Shown piece by piece: positions 1-13,841 of a stretch of 64,000 bases of DNA; the first letter of the stretch is position 1, and each line of letters opens with the position of its first letter. Below the pieces are notes generated by a model. The model saw only the letters and a list, made by a program, of their open reading frames with translations. It was not told where the DNA came from and did no database searches. The DNA is taken from contig JAQFVV010012667.1 of NCBI GenBank assembly GCA_028023455.1, forward strand, positions 730,501-794,500, read 5' to 3'. Made by a program: the position numbers and the translations under genes. Source of the stretch: Epiperipatus broadwayi (lineage: Eukaryota; Onychophora; Udeonychophora; Euonychophora; Peripatidae).

Positions 1-733
1 ATTGTTATAAATTTCGAATAATTTGTATTTAATTTGTCCTATTTTCAGTTAACATTAAATCGTATTTTAGTTTTAATAATTGAATTAGCAAAATATAAAT
101 TATTGTTGCTATTTATCTTTAGTTCAAATGAGCATTGTTTTGTTTAGTGAGTTCTGTTTGAAAATTAGTAGTCACTTAAAAACTGACCTACAGTCTTTGA
201 GTTTTATTATCATTTTAGTAATAAGTAAGATATCTGTAGTTTTTAATTTAATTAATACTTTTTTTTTTCATATTTTCAGTAATGTGGGTTTTAACTTATC
301 TTTTTTTTAAAACTTATTAAAGTCTTTATTTTTTTTTTATGATACTGCACTAATTTTTAATTTTGAGATCATATTTAATTGTCATTGTTATTATTGCTGC
401 TATTTTTTTATATATAAAGAAAGGTAAATTTATTCATGATATAACTTTTGATTACATTGTTTGTAATGATATTTTCTCTGATTACATTGTCTCTGAGTAC
501 ATGGAATTATCCTATATATTATCAGTACCATTTCCGGACTCCAGAATTGTGACTTCCTAGGGGTTTATTCAGCATCCATGATGGTGCATCGAGACCAGGT
601 GTCTTGATGCAACCATTCAGGCATCAACAGTCTATCCCTGTCTTTGAGTTTGCCTTTTATTTATTTATAATTACATTACTTTTACAGATAAGTTAAGGAA
701 GCACTTATTTGAATTTCAATAGGCAGATAAGAT

Positions 734-734
<1 letters not shown>
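1..734. other. AT-rich non-coding DNA
   Basis: I see no gene, RNA or transposon signature here. The short open frames are T- and A-homopolymer driven and look like chance. Confidence 0.6.

Positions 735-828
<94 letters not shown>
735..828. repeat. (TA)n microsatellite
   Basis: Almost pure TA dinucleotide array of about 94 bp. It is self-complementary and could extrude as a hairpin. Tyr-Ile open frames across it are artefacts. Confidence 0.95.
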
Positions 829-832
<4 letters not shown>

Positions 833-1611
833 ATTTAAGAAAAAATGGCATTTTTGTTATGTAATCCATTTTAAGCACAACATAATGTAATACTATGATC
901 AGCCTAAGAATTGATGATAGATACACAAACTACCACAAGGCAGCATTTTTGGCTTAATATCCTTAATTCTTGATTTGTGACATGGTTATTATGTTTACAC
1001 AAAAATTCTAATAAATTCTCTCTATAAATCTTATGATATTTACCTGGGAGGTTGTCTAATCCCGATTCCTCATAATAACTTCTGACATTATGAGTATATT
1101 TCTTTAATAGTAGTTGTATCAGGGAAGAAACACCAGGTTCTATCAATATCTAATTATATTTAATCTTTGCACATGCTAGTTAATGCCAAATGTTTAAAAA
1201 TACTATGTAAATAAATTAATATTCATTAAAAATAAATCAAATAAATAATTTTATTATCAAGTAAATCAAATAACATATTTCAATACCTCCATATTTAAAA
1301 TGATAAATTGATTACTCACTTTAGCAGTGCCAATGATAGAAGAAAGAAATTGGCAAATAGAATTAGTTCCTAAGATGCAACCTAAGAAACTCCAAAATCA
1401 AATATCTTAGATTTATATTTTATTGTAAAACATAACATTTTAAGAGAATACTATTTTTAACTATTTTGTTATATTGTCTCATGATAGCATTTGATTGAAT
1501 TTCATTATCATAGATGAGGTTACTTTACATCATGATAATATTGCTAATGCACTCCATAATCTCTATAATATTATTATTTAAGTGTTTTACATGGACATGA
1601 AGTCACAGTAT
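829..1611. other. AT-rich non-coding DNA with one unassigned open frame
   Basis: No recognised feature. A minus-strand open frame at 904-1146 (80 codons) has a varied, charged composition (for example YTHNVRSYYEESG and NLLEFLCKHNN) that looks more protein-like than its neighbours. I cannot assign it to a family, and frames of this length are expected by chance at this base composition. It might be a remnant of a transposon or an exon; there is no clear splice site at either end. Confidence 0.3.
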
Positions 1612-1622
1612 CACTTTCTTTA

Positions 1623-1660
<38 letters not shown>

Positions 1661-1668
1661 TAAAGAAA

Positions 1669-1704
<36 letters not shown>
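1612..1704. repeat. Paired (TA)n arrays with inverted flanks
   Basis: Two (TA)n tracts (about 1625-1657 and 1673-1704) are separated by TTAATAAAGAAATTAA. The left flank TTTCTTTATTAATA is the reverse complement of the central TATTAATAAAGAAA, so the first array sits inside a foldback. Confidence 0.85.
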
Positions 1705-1707
<3 letters not shown>

Positions 1708-2509
1708 GATTAAAATCTTTAAACAGGGATTTAAAATCAATGATCTAGTATACATAATGTTGTGATCCATACATGCAAAGCAATTTATAATATTATACAT
1801 ATTATATGCAATAATATTTATTTTACTATCAACAATAATCTTTAACTCATTATTCTATATCACTCACTGTGTTCTCTATAAAAAGATAAGGATGAGACAT
1901 GCCTGAGGAAACACATTTATGTTTATAACAACATTTAAATTATGACCAGGCACATGTGATTTGTATTCTTGTCATTAATAAGTCACAACATTCATACATA
2001 TTTGTCAATGAATCCATCTGCAATTTAAGTGTATATATAAATAATTAAGCCCATAAAATTTCATTAAGTCCATATACAATAAAATATGTAGCAAACCAAT
2101 CTTCGTACATTAGATTTGCTTTGTAACATATATAATATATTAACAACATAAACATGATACATGCATATGATTATTTAGCATAGGAACAGCAGTAACATAT
2201 TGCATTATATACTCAAAATAGCACAATATAAAACATGATTCTTAGTGGAATTCTTATTGCAAACTATTAATAACTTAAAATACTCATGTCTGCTATTAAT
2301 ATTTATGATATGTGAAAATAATATTAAATATAACCATATGTCAAATTCAATATTTCTATAAATAAACAACAAATACATCCACACATTTGAATTACTTAAG
2401 TCCTATAAATTTATAACAAAATTCCATATAATTATAAACAGCATTTAATCATTTACCAAGTATAAGAAAGAACTTCAATGAGTTATTTAATTTTAGGACA
2501 TTTATCATT
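1705..2509. other. AT-rich non-coding DNA
   Basis: No gene or repeat family recognised. Confidence 0.5.
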
Positions 2510-3960
2510 AATAGAATTCTGTCCCATGGACAGGTAGAGAGAATAGTTATCTCATCAATTCATCTATTTTTTATTCCATTCTTTTCATTTCCTAGCTCTT
2601 CATTTCCACATAACTCTTTCCATCTCTTATACCATCCACCAATGTCAATCTTTTCCATCCTTTCTTCAATTGCTTCCACTCATCATTTTCTCCAAAAAAT
2701 CTTTCATTAAACTATAATTTTTTCTTAATATAGGTCAATCCAGTTTTTCTTTTCCTTTTTGATTTCCTCAATCAATCTTCTTTTTTTATTTATTCTTTTT
2801 AAAACTACTTCACTTGTTACTTTATTCATCCAACTTATTTTTTCATTTTTCTCTATGTTCACCTCTCAAGGGCTTCCAATCTGTTAGTAATTTTATTATT
2901 TATTGTCCACTTAGCATGTAATTACTCTTTTTCTTAATTCTCTCTTCATTGGTCCACAAAATATTTTTTTCTCTTAATAAATGCCTTCTTTGTCAATGCT
3001 ATTCTTCTTTTAACTTCATCTTCAATTCTCACGTAATCAACGATACAAATATCAAAATCTCATTACCTGCCAAAGTATATTATCATGGGTTTTAAATTAC
3101 AGTTTCTTTGCATTTCTCTCTATTTATAAATGCTTTGTTCTTCTCAACATTAATATTCATTCCATATTCCATATATCCTTGTTCCAACTTATTCAACATA
3201 TACTGAAGACATTTTTTATCCTCAGAAATGAGTCATATCATCTGAAAGTCTTATATATTTTATTATTCTACATCCAACATTTGTTTCTTCACAGTATAAA
3301 TAATTATTTAACATGTCTTCTAAGCAAATATTAAAAAGAACAAGTGACATACTACATCTTTGCCTAATTCCTCTTTCTATACTCACTTCATCACTATAAT
3401 TATTCTCAATTGTAATTCTTATCGATTTTCTCAGTATAAATATTCCTAATCAATATTCCGTCTTTCCAAAATACTCTTTTATGTATTAAGATGGTCATAA
3501 GTTTATTCCTGATTACTCTTATCAAACGCTTTTTCCAAATCCATAAAACATTTAATATATCTCTCTGCAATTTTTCTAACAATGCCAATGGTATCTCTTG
3601 TATTTTTACTTCTCTGAAAACCAAATTGTTCCTGTCCAATATAATAATCTACGTTCCCATAAATTATTTGAGTTAAAATTCTCAATAAAACTTTAGAAGC
3701 ATGAGATAACCAACTTATTGTTCTGTTTTCTTCACAGTTAACAGCTTTCTTTTTTAGCAATTGGAATCATTCTATTTCTTAAAAAATCTTCAGGCCAAAC
3801 TCCACTATTTTAAATTTCAAAGTCCAACTATTTCCTTCATAGTAAATTCAGGTCATTCGCATTGTCTAATAATATTAACTGCTTACTTATCTCAAAAATC
3901 ATTCATTTGTCCGTCATATATTTGTGCAAACTTATTCTGATACTCAAGTAAAAATTGTTT
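2510..3960 (-). pseudogene. Decayed non-LTR retrotransposon, reverse transcriptase part
   Basis: Reading the minus strand in changing frames gives a recognisable LINE reverse transcriptase. The finger region reads PEDFLRNRMIPIAKK near 3770-3815. Then come NRTISWLSHASKVLLRIL, FGFQRSKNTRDTIGIVRKI and FMDLEKAFDKSN (motif A) in the 85-codon open frame 3503-3760. Motif B reads GIRQ.CSMS.VLFNICLED near 3320-3370. Motif C reads RLSDDM near 3230-3250, followed by YGMNINVEKNKA. A C-terminal ISWMNKVTSEVVLKRINKKR stretch lies near 2760-2860. The order and motifs suit the RTE or related LINE clades, but clade assignment is uncertain. There are several frameshifts and stops, so it is dead. The 5' endonuclease part was not found. 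Both ends are approximate. Confidence 0.75.
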
Positions 3961-4856
3961 ATAGTTTCTAACTCATATTCTGATAAGTTTAATTAATTAA
4001 TTAATACATTGTTTCATTTTTCAATAGAGATTAACGTAAATAAACATATGTGAGAATTTCATTGTATAAGTATAAAATTAAAATATTATTTGAAATTCAA
4101 ATATATAAAATATGAATTAATTTATTGCTTAAAAAGTATATATATATAAATAACTCATAAACCATATTATAAACAATGAATAAATAGCAATAGCCGATCT
4201 ATATATATAATAGATTTCCTGCACTAAAAGTTCAACTGTAATTTTAAACAAGTTTACATTAGTTTTTTTTTTTTTTTTTACAATTTATGAATGACTTATA
4301 TACAAGTGATAATACATATAGTGACAGGCTTTAATTTAAATTTAAACAAATTCATAGCTAAAAATATTAAACATCCTTTCCTTTTTTCTTTCAAAATTCT
4401 GATAAACAGTTTCTATGTACTGACAGTCAGCCTTTACCCTTTTACTTCCTTGGAGTTTCATGTACAACCTTTGTGTTTTCAATCCTTTCAAATGTAATAT
4501 TTCTTACTGTCATTAAGTTGTTGTTAAGGTTGAGAAATTCCTTGCTATTATGCTAAGGTATTTTATAGACTTTCCATATGAAGTTGGTTTCTATGTGCAA
4601 GAAATATTCTGCTATTTTTAGCCTACCTTTGGTTTTAGAATTTGTAATGAAGTTAGTTTATTCTATACATTTGTTTAAAATATATATTTAGTGATAACAC
4701 TTTGAACATGAAATTGTTGTGTGCATCCAAGAATTAACCCGTTTTTTATTTGTTTTATAAGCTTTAAAATATTAATTGTATACAATGTTATTATTATCAT
4801 TTTAAAATTAATTAAACCTAAGACATTATTTTATAATATTTCAAGCAATCCTTATC

Positions 4857-4858
<2 letters not shown>
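3961..4858. other. AT-rich non-coding DNA
   Basis: No gene recognised. It holds homopolymer T runs and short TA tracts only. The upstream part of the neighbouring dead LINE may extend into it beyond recognition. Confidence 0.5.

Positions 4859-4931
<73 letters not shown>
4859..4931. repeat. (TA)n microsatellite
   Basis: Pure TA array of about 73 bp. It is followed by AGTGGCTATTATGTG and a short ACATACACTCATGCATATACA stretch. Confidence 0.95.
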
Positions 4932-4934
<3 letters not shown>

Positions 4935-7900
4935 GCTATTATGTGTACACATACACTCATGCATATACATGGCAAAGCTTAGACCTATTTATGAGATTTT
5001 TGCTTCCTAAAATGTATGTTTTTAGTATTATATTTAAATAATCTTAACAATCATTTACTTTGCCTAGATGCACTATGCTAAATTAAATTCTCCACTCTCT
5101 AGCTGCTCTGAAATGATTGATGAATGTAATCCACTTGTATCATTGTACTCAGTGTTCAGTTTATGTATTTAATTTTTTATTTTATGATTTAAATTAAGGC
5201 CATACTCATTTTTATTATCTAAACATTAATGTGTTCACTTACACTACTAATTCCTAGAGTATTTTATAACTATTATAAGCTTTAATATTTATTTTCAGCT
5301 CTTGTTTTGAATAGGACTGTTAGATTCTTTAAATCTCTTATTATTTCTGTCATACATTTTCTTTTTGTTTTCATTATTTTCTGGTTATGTCAAAAATCAA
5401 AATATATTGCAACTTCATCTATGTCAGATAACTTTATATTATGTTTTCTTTCCCTCATATTCATAGTATTAATGATTTCCAAGTTATTTTCAATTTTTTC
5501 TTCATTTTTTTTTACTTCATTATATATGATCAAATTATTCTTTTACAAATCTACTATTTCGTCTTTTAAAATACGTGGAATAATAAACTATATTATTCTA
5601 TGAGAATATGCTCATCGAATCATTATATAATGACAGCTAATCGTTGATCATTCTTCACTTAGTTTATCATCTAGATACGTGATTTATCTAAAAAATAAAG
5701 CAATACAGAAGAGTCACAAACAGAAGTATAGAAAATATGTTCATTTTCAGTAAGTAACCATATATATATATATATATACAATGTAGTTGTTTTACTACGT
5801 TTATGAGTAGGTTTATTAATGATGATAATGTATAATAATTTCTTATTCGTCTCACAGATTTTGATTTAATAAAAGTATCATTTAATGGAGTGATAATGAT
5901 TCTCTACTGGCCCCAACCTTTGATTATATATACACACACAATATTCTATTAAAACTGATAAAAACTAGAAATAGAAATCACAGTTGTAAATCAGTGGTAG
6001 ATTAAATATTATCGTAACTTTAAAATATAAAAAAGTGGGAAAAAAACCTTTTTTTCTTCATCTGAATAAAACCTTGGAAACTAATGTACTTTTTTAAATT
6101 TAAATTTTAACATTTTATGTTTTTTTCTACTAAATATTATAAAATAATAACTATTCTATTGTTTTAATAATTCTAAAAAGATCACATGCTTAAATAATCT
6201 GGATTGCATATTATTTTTATCATTTATTTTAATCATGCAGGTTTACATTCATCAAAGCAATAATAAGATAGAATTAGAAAAATTCAAATGTTAATTCCTA
6301 CAAAGCAACTTTTTTTAAAAAAAAAAAATTAAATATTTTTTTTTGTTTGAATGATTATGTATCATAACTTAACCTTTTCAACTGTAAGCCGCACAGATTA
6401 GTTAGATATGTTATCTCAAAATTATTCTCAGAAAAAGTATGAGCAAATCGAACCGTATCATCTATGTGTGCATATTTATATATCTGTACATGCATTCACA
6501 TGCAAGAAAAGAATTATATTATGTACTTATAGTACATGAAATTAGGTTTTTACTTCCCTGTAGTTTAGTATAATGATAGAGTGATATATTTGAGAGTGAA
6601 AAGGTTTTGTATCAAAACTCAACGTCTAATGGCATTTGAACATTACGAGTAACTAAAAAATTAATTATTCTTTACATTGCTGCATTGCATGTGTAATGAT
6701 TAGTATATCATCTATAGAGACAATTGATATTTTTAAATATTTTTTTACATTATTGATGCATTTATAATCTTTAGTTTTATCAAATGTTTATGATGTACTA
6801 AATATCAAGTTTGTCAATAGAATGGCAAAAAAGTAGAAAATTTCAATAAAAATATCAGGCATTTAAAATGCTATATCACTAAAGATTTTTGATCAACCAA
6901 ACATGATTTATATATAAACAAATGAATTATATTATTTATTATAATTACATTAAATATCTTTTAATAAATATCTATTTCTAAATTTGTTAAGAAATAAAAA
7001 TGAATATTAGATTATGCAAAATATGTTTTATTTTTCTCATTCTTAATAAAAAAGAAACATTTTTATAATTTTTTTTAAAACCAAACAGAAGCCTTACCAG
7101 ACATCCCTATAATCCATACTAACAACAGCAAGCCATAAAATATTACTATTATCATATAAGAAAAAACTACACATATCATGTCATTGACAACCACTAGCTA
7201 GCTATTGGTCCTTTATTAATGAAAACCTCTTAATTGCTTTGGGAATAAGCAATTTAGCACAAATGTTTGCAACAAACTTTCTTGTATGAGAGTATTTTAC
7301 TGTTGAAAATTGTAATATTTCATAGATATTATGTATATATTGTTTATTATAATTTTTATTCTGCTTAAATTGAAGTCGTATGTAATTTGTGAATCTCTAG
7401 CTTAAATTTAAAATCATTATTAAAGGTAGCATTTCATATTAGATCACTCTACTCATGTGGGAATGTGTTTTAATGGGTACTTCTTGGTAAGGCCAACCAT
7501 ATTTCTAATCTAGATTTTAGATTTTGTCTTTTATTAGTGAGATAATTTGCCAATGTGTGATACTTGAATATCAGAATTCATGAGTAATCACAAGGTAGTA
7601 TATGATTATGGCTATAGAGTAGAGCAGTATTCTTAATGCAGATATTATAAATAATCAGAGAAATTAGTGATAGTGTATACCATTTTAAATATTTTAGGGG
7701 TGTGAGCAGTCTAATAACTCAACTGTAAAAGATGCTCCACTATGTCATCCTTTCTTAAAAAAGTGTAAATAAAATGTTTGAAATTTAAGGTTATGAATAC
7801 CTATGATAATTGAGGTCACTAAAATATATAGCTGCTGGTATATTATTAGACTCATATTACATAATAAAAAGTGCTTACATTCAACATCTTTTTGAAAGTC

Positions 7901-10671
7901 ATATTATTATTTGGATATTATAAATATTTAACTTGTTGAATGCTAACTACAAGATAATTTATACTTTTATTTTTTTTAGATGTCTTATAAACTTTTATTT
8001 TTTTAAATATTGAGCTTAAAATTATATATTATACTGAATAACCTGTACACAATATCTTTGAAAAGAGAGTGCCACTAGACTTCTAGTCTAGAATATCTAT
8101 AATTTGTTGATATGGATATTTACTACCATGCTGTACCATCATATATAAATCAATTATTGTTGCTAGATCATGGGGGGCAGATATTCTTATCTAATAAACA
8201 ATTTGCAGGGCAGACAACAGTAACAATATGCCAGACAAATCTAGCAATTGACAAGAACTTGTATTAATAATGAAATAAAAATAAAAAGGTTGCATTAATG
8301 GATGGATTTGAACTATAGTTAGCTAAATCTTATATTAAAATTGAGTATAACTCTTTTTAAAGGACTAGTTAATGTACCTGATAGTTGATTGACTCTATTA
8401 TCCCTTTATTCTTTTCCTCAAATTAACATTTATTTCATTAACATAATTGAATATTATTATAATAAAATGTTACATATACTCAATAATCTCAGTTGTGTGC
8501 ACCACATATTTATGCAATAGCATTAATTTATCATTAAACATCAGCATATTTAATTAGTAGTCAAGCTCATACAAGCAGATTTTATTAATAAAGTTCATTT
8601 GTAGTGCAAGTCCCAGGCCAGAAAATGAAATGTATGATAAAAAATAATAAAAAAGGTCCATAAGTAAATTGTGTCAATTAATAAAATTGAATAAAGATCT
8701 GGGAGACTGGGAAGAAATATTTCACTCAAGGCAAACATCAAAATGATCACTAATTTGAAGCAAAAAATAAGCATAAGTTAGAGCAGTTAAAATATATAGA
8801 AATTAGCATAGGCAGGAAATAGCTATCCCAATGCAAGATTAAAATCTGCCTACATCTAGAAGTAAACATAGAAATAAATAGCAGGGCTAAATACATAAAT
8901 AAACATTCATGTGTTAGCTATAAAGTGATCACTTATACACATGCACAACCACAAGCCAAATTTTTTTCAGCTATGCATGAAATAAATCACAAGAAATGAA
9001 AACTGCTAATAATTTAAACAGTTAATGCTTATATAAAATTATTATACACACATCCATAAACATCAAGTAAGAATGAATGTGTCAAGTTCTAAAGTATTAT
9101 TAATTAAAATATGTATTTTAAAAAAAATAATAATTCAGATATTCTTTTTTATAACTTACAAAAATTCTTTTTTTTTTTTAAACTTTTGATATAAAAATCT
9201 TCATTTTTAAAACAATCACAAAATTGGAGGGGGGGATCTGTTTACTTTAAGAGGGAAATAAATTAATTCCAAAAGAGGGAAATAAAATAATTCTAGAAAC
9301 AATTGTGGGTTTATTAAACTTAATTATCAACTGTCAAATTAAAGGGTTTATCTAAAACATACTTAGATGGTTATACTCATAATAAATAACACAACTGTTA
9401 AAGAATAAAATCTATAAAACAAATAAAATTAGTGTCAATAAAATTTAAATATAAAAAAAATTATATCATTATGTCTATCACTCATTATCTTACTAGTATC
9501 TCTACAGAACAGTTCATGTAAAAGTTTTATTTCAGTCTTTAGTGATGTGTATATAGAGCTCTTAATTTCTGTACTTGTATTATATAACTGTATGTGTGTG
9601 CTTGGCATGTCAATATAATATATGAAGTCTTCTTTTGTTTCTTGATTGATAAGAAGTATGTTGATATGTAGGGTTCTAGAATATTGGCAGTTGGCTTTAT
9701 TGGTGAGTTGGCAGACTGAAGTTACAAATTCTGGTTATAGCTTTATTCTGGGAAATGGAGTTCATTCATTTGGGTAACAGTTGCACTTAAATTCTAATAT
9801 GGTCACTGGAGAAAGTTCAGTGTTCATTGTCAAGATGGTCACATGTAAATATGGCAGGATCAAAACACAAGATATCAGTAAAAACAGTAAAATAATTTTA
9901 AGCAGAATCTAAAGAAGTAAGCAAAATCAGTTAAATTAAGCAGAAGTAGTTAAATGATTTTTTTGCTGTTTTTTATATAACCCACCATTTACTGTTTACC
10001 CACTCTGTGATTCATGGAATCTCCATAGTCAGCAAACCAATGATTAAAATATTTTTACTCACATAATCCAGCATTATAATTAAGTACAAAATTCCAAATT
10101 TAATTACATTAATGAAAAATTTTACAGACAACAATACTTCATGGAAATAAAATTATAATGCTGAAAATGTTGCTGTCTTGAGGAATGCAATGTGTAAAAA
10201 TATATGCAAAAATGTGCTCAAGATAAGCTTAAAGTCTGGGAAGTTAGTAATTTTTGCCTAGGGTACTTTTGACTAAGTTATATTAGTCATAGTGATGACA
10301 ACTGAGATGGGAGAAGATTTCTGGGTTTATAAAACAAACATGAATGGATGATTATCATAATTGAATGGCTAATTATTTATTTAAGTATACCATTTTTTAG
10401 AAAGGAATTCTGGAGTGTTTCTTATTGTGTTCTTACTTCTCACGTTACACAAGGCCTCTTTCAGTTTACACATTGTTGCATTCTGCCATGATGGCAAATG
10501 TTCACTCAAAGGGGTAGCTGGATGTGGATTGGTCATACATTTGGGTTGGTCTTAGTTGTATATGTACTGGTGTTGTGCTGATCAAGTAGTCATATAAAAC
10601 TATAGTCTTGTTAAAATTTTAATTAGAATGAACTGATTAAAATAAAATAAAAATTGTTTACAGATAAATGT
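4932..10671. other. AT-rich non-coding DNA
   Basis: 5.7 kb with no convincing coding sequence, RNA gene or transposon domain. It holds short (TA)n near 5761-5778, an A/T homopolymer pair near 6312-6345 and a G-run near 9230. The stretches 9490-9860 and 10390-10570 are less AT-rich and may be old repeat copies, but I could not match them to a family. Confidence 0.5.
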
Positions 10672-13390
10672 TTTTCTGAAGGTTTGTGATGATGGTATTT
10701 TAGATTTATTTATATATTACACTATTTCCATCATCCAATATAAAGTATTGAATGTCTTTAGAAAAAATTAACTTCATTTAAATTTTCAAAGTACATTCTA
10801 TTGATAGTAATAGCACACAGGTTAGGATATGCACAACATTTTTAGACATGTTATTCTTTTTTTTCAGGTGTTGCTGGCCTGACCAGTGGCAGTACTAGCA
10901 TGGGAATCAATCATGGACCCTTAGATTTTTGAATATTGAATTTTAGGATAATGCTCTCACCAATTAGAGCCATCCTACCCAAGGCAACAGTCAGTAGAAA
11001 TTTTATATACTTATCTATAAGGCTCCTTTTTATTTCACCACTCTTTTCTAAGAGCAAAGTTGATTAGTGGTTTTCATACATTATATTTAATTACACTAGA
11101 TTGGCTTACGGAGCTATTGACTATTATCATGTGAGCAGCTTCTTTGAATTTTCTTCTTGTACCTTTCCTCCCTGTCCAATAATTTTGTATTTTCCCATTA
11201 AACATATGTTATTGGTACATACATGGTCTACTACCTTACACACATCTATTTTATCTCATCATTATCAGTTTATGCTCTTGCAATTGCTTTTCAATGGAGT
11301 GACTTGTCTTGGCAATATACATACTTCAACAATCATATGGTTCTTCATAGATGCAGTTTTTGCTTTTCATTATTTGAAGTTTACCCTTTGCAGGTGCTAG
11401 AATTCCTCATAGTGTGTGTGATTCTGAAAAGCTATCCTGATGTTATACTGATTGCAGTCTTTCCTTAATTTGTCTTCTATTTAGATGATTTTTTTGATGT
11501 TTATTTAAGGATTTTTTAGTAATAGCTGATGGATAACCATTTTTCATAAGAGTTTGTATTATATAGATCTCTTCTCTTTTCAAATTGCTGGTTTCTGAAT
11601 ATATATCTTTTGCTCTGTTCTATAGTGATAATATAACTCTATGCTTTGTATTTCTGGTGTGATTGTACATATGTGCTAAGTATTCTTATGTGTGTGTATG
11701 TGTGTGTGTGTGTGTGAGTTTTCTGTAAACTGTAGTTTTGATTTTGCTATGAGAGAATCTTGTCACAAGAACATCTAAGAATGTCAATTTTTTTTAAAAT
11801 TACATAATAAGAATGTCAATTTTTGTTCTTGTTCTGATTCTATTTGTGAATTTTAATTGAAGGAGATATATTGTTCTTGCAAATTGTAGTGGTGCTCCAC
11901 AATGTGGCCATACAACTATTATCTCATCAACATAGTGATGGTAACATTTGTTGGATATGGGTAATCTTTATAGATGTGGTTTTAAATTCATCCATGTAAA
12001 TATTGCTAATTAGCAATGATAATGGTCAACACATAGCAATTCCTTGATTTTGTTGGAAGAATTTTGTGTTGTATTAAAAGTAGGTTGTTGTTATGCAGAA
12101 TTTTACTAATTCCATTATCAATAGAAAGTAGTGTTCTGATTTATAAGTGGTTATCATTTAATCTTTATTTTTGCAATAGACAATGATTCTTCATATGGTA
12201 CATTTGTGAATAAATTTTCCACATCAAAGTTCACTATAGTGTATGTCAATTGTTTCAGTTTTCATTTTCTTGATTAATTCTACAAGTATCTAAAATCCCT
12301 GACAAAAGGCTAGGAGTTATATGCCAAAGGACTAAAAAATTGAGAAGTAAGCTTGACACATTTTTGCAAGGTGAATTTCTAGGACTAACAATAGGTCTTA
12401 TTGGACCATGATCGTTATGGATTTTAGGTAGATCATAAATATGAAGAATTTTGCTGAATTATGATGTTAGTTTACTTTCTTTCTGAACCACTGAAGTATC
12501 CTGCAATGCTTTCTGAGTAATGCTTGTAACTTTGTTTCTGTATTTCATATGATTTTTTGCCATATTGTTTAATGTTCTGCTGTGAGGAGTTCATGTATTT
12601 TGTTATTATAATCAGTTGTATCCATAACAATTGAGGATGATTATAAATTTATATACTCTGAGATCTTTAATTACTTTCTTCTCATCATTGGATATGATAA
12701 CTTCAATTTTTGTTGCTTCTTAAGTGTCCATTTTATTCTTCAGTGTAATTCTGCTGCTTCTTCTAAAATTAATTTTTGAGTGACATCCTCAGTGGCTGCC
12801 ATTATATCTAATAATAGGTTATTAGATGGTATGATGGCAAAATTTAATTATATTTTGAGAACAGAAATTTAAGCACTTGTTAGATGTTTAGAACTGAGAT
12901 TTTAGCATATGAAGCCCGTGCAGTATTTGATGCATTACAACTTTTAATATGCCCATGTAGTTTGCAAGTTTTTTTTTTCTTTTAGCATTCTTGTTTTTTT
13001 TTTCTTTTAGCATTCTTTTATATTTTCATATAATATAAAAATATAATTTACTTACTGCTTGACAAACTCTTGTGAAGTCTTCATCAATAATGTTATTTAT
13101 TAGAAAACATTCTACATTATTAATGGAATGGAAGGTTTGATACTTGGAAAACCTTTAAGCATTTGTTCTTTCTCTTAACAGTGCTTCACTTGTTTTCTGA
13201 GTAATTTTCCCAGCTCTCTGGGAGAGAATTGGATATTTTCATTGCAAACCTTTATGAATTATCCCTTCAAATGTATTTTTACATGATAAAATTAAATTAT
13301 TTTCTATTTCGGCCAGCTTTAGACATAATTTACCATAATGTTTAAAGTTTGATATAGTATTGGGTCCATACCTAATGCTTAGTGAATTTT
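10672..13390 (-). mobile_element. Penelope-like retroelement, near full length, decayed
   Basis: The minus strand encodes, in broken frames, a Penelope-like reverse transcriptase. YDLPKIHNDHGPIRPIVSP lies at about 12380-12440. The motif A block NFDVENLFTNVPYEES, with its catalytic Asp kept, lies near 12180-12235. A YVDEIIVV motif C, where YVDD is usual, lies near 11930. A degraded GIY-YIG endonuclease follows toward 11100-11400. The 3' untranslated end (about 10690-11000) is shared with the two neighbouring copies. Stops and frameshifts are frequent, so it is inactive. A 25-bp tandem duplication lies inside at 12968-13017 and a TG-rich tract near 11690-11720. The similarity to the next partial copy begins at the TTTCTGAAGG motif, which sets the unit at about 2.7 kb. 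Confidence 0.8.
12968..13017. repeat. 25-bp tandem duplication
   Basis: Two exact 25-bp units (12968-12992 and 12993-13017), each a G, a T10 run, then CTTTTAGCATTCTT. It lies in the 5' part of the minus-strand Penelope-like copy. Confidence 0.9.
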
Positions 13391-13840
13391 CTGAAGGATT
13401 GTGATGGTAATATTTTTAATGTATTTAATTATTGTATTATTTCCATCATCTAATATAAAATATTAAATATCTTTAGAAAAATTTAACTTTATTTAACATT
13501 CAACTGTTAGTAATGGCAATGTACAGGTTAGTATTTGCATAATATTTTGAGAGATATTATTCTCCTGTCATTGCCTGATATTGCTGGCCTGACCAGTGAC
13601 AGTAATATCATGAGAATCAAACTTGGACTGTTAGATTCTTGAATATTGAATTTTAAAGTAATACTCTAACTAACTGGAGCCATTCTGCCAAAACAATAAT
13701 AAGTAGAAATTTCATATTCTTATCTACAAGGTTCTTCTTGATTTCTCCATTTTTTTCTATGATCAAAGTTGATTAGTTTTTATACATTATAGATAGTCAC
13801 ACTAGATTGACTTAGGGGTTGTCGTGTGAACTTTCTTCTC
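13390..13840 (-). mobile_element. Partial Penelope-like copy (pseudo-LTR arrangement)
   Basis: About 450 bp repeat, in the same orientation, the 3' end of the copy at 10672-13390. Shared landmarks are TTTCTGAAGG, the TTTCCATCATC block, TTGCTGGCCTGACCAGTG and the CACTAGATTG block. Penelope-like elements typically carry a partial copy joined in tandem, called a pseudo-LTR, and this arrangement fits. Only the 3' untranslated part and a trace of the endonuclease end are present. It stops abruptly near 13840, where a copy in the opposite orientation begins. Confidence 0.75.
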
Positions 13841-13841
13841 A

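Noticed and set aside
705-926. Tyr-Ile repeat open frames, also at 4721-5041, 39099-39335, 40728-40931 and 59654-59932
   Set aside because: Translations of (TA)n arrays.
11101-11468. Plus-strand open frames of about 80-100 codons
   Set aside because: They are antisense shadows of the minus-strand Penelope-like endonuclease region.
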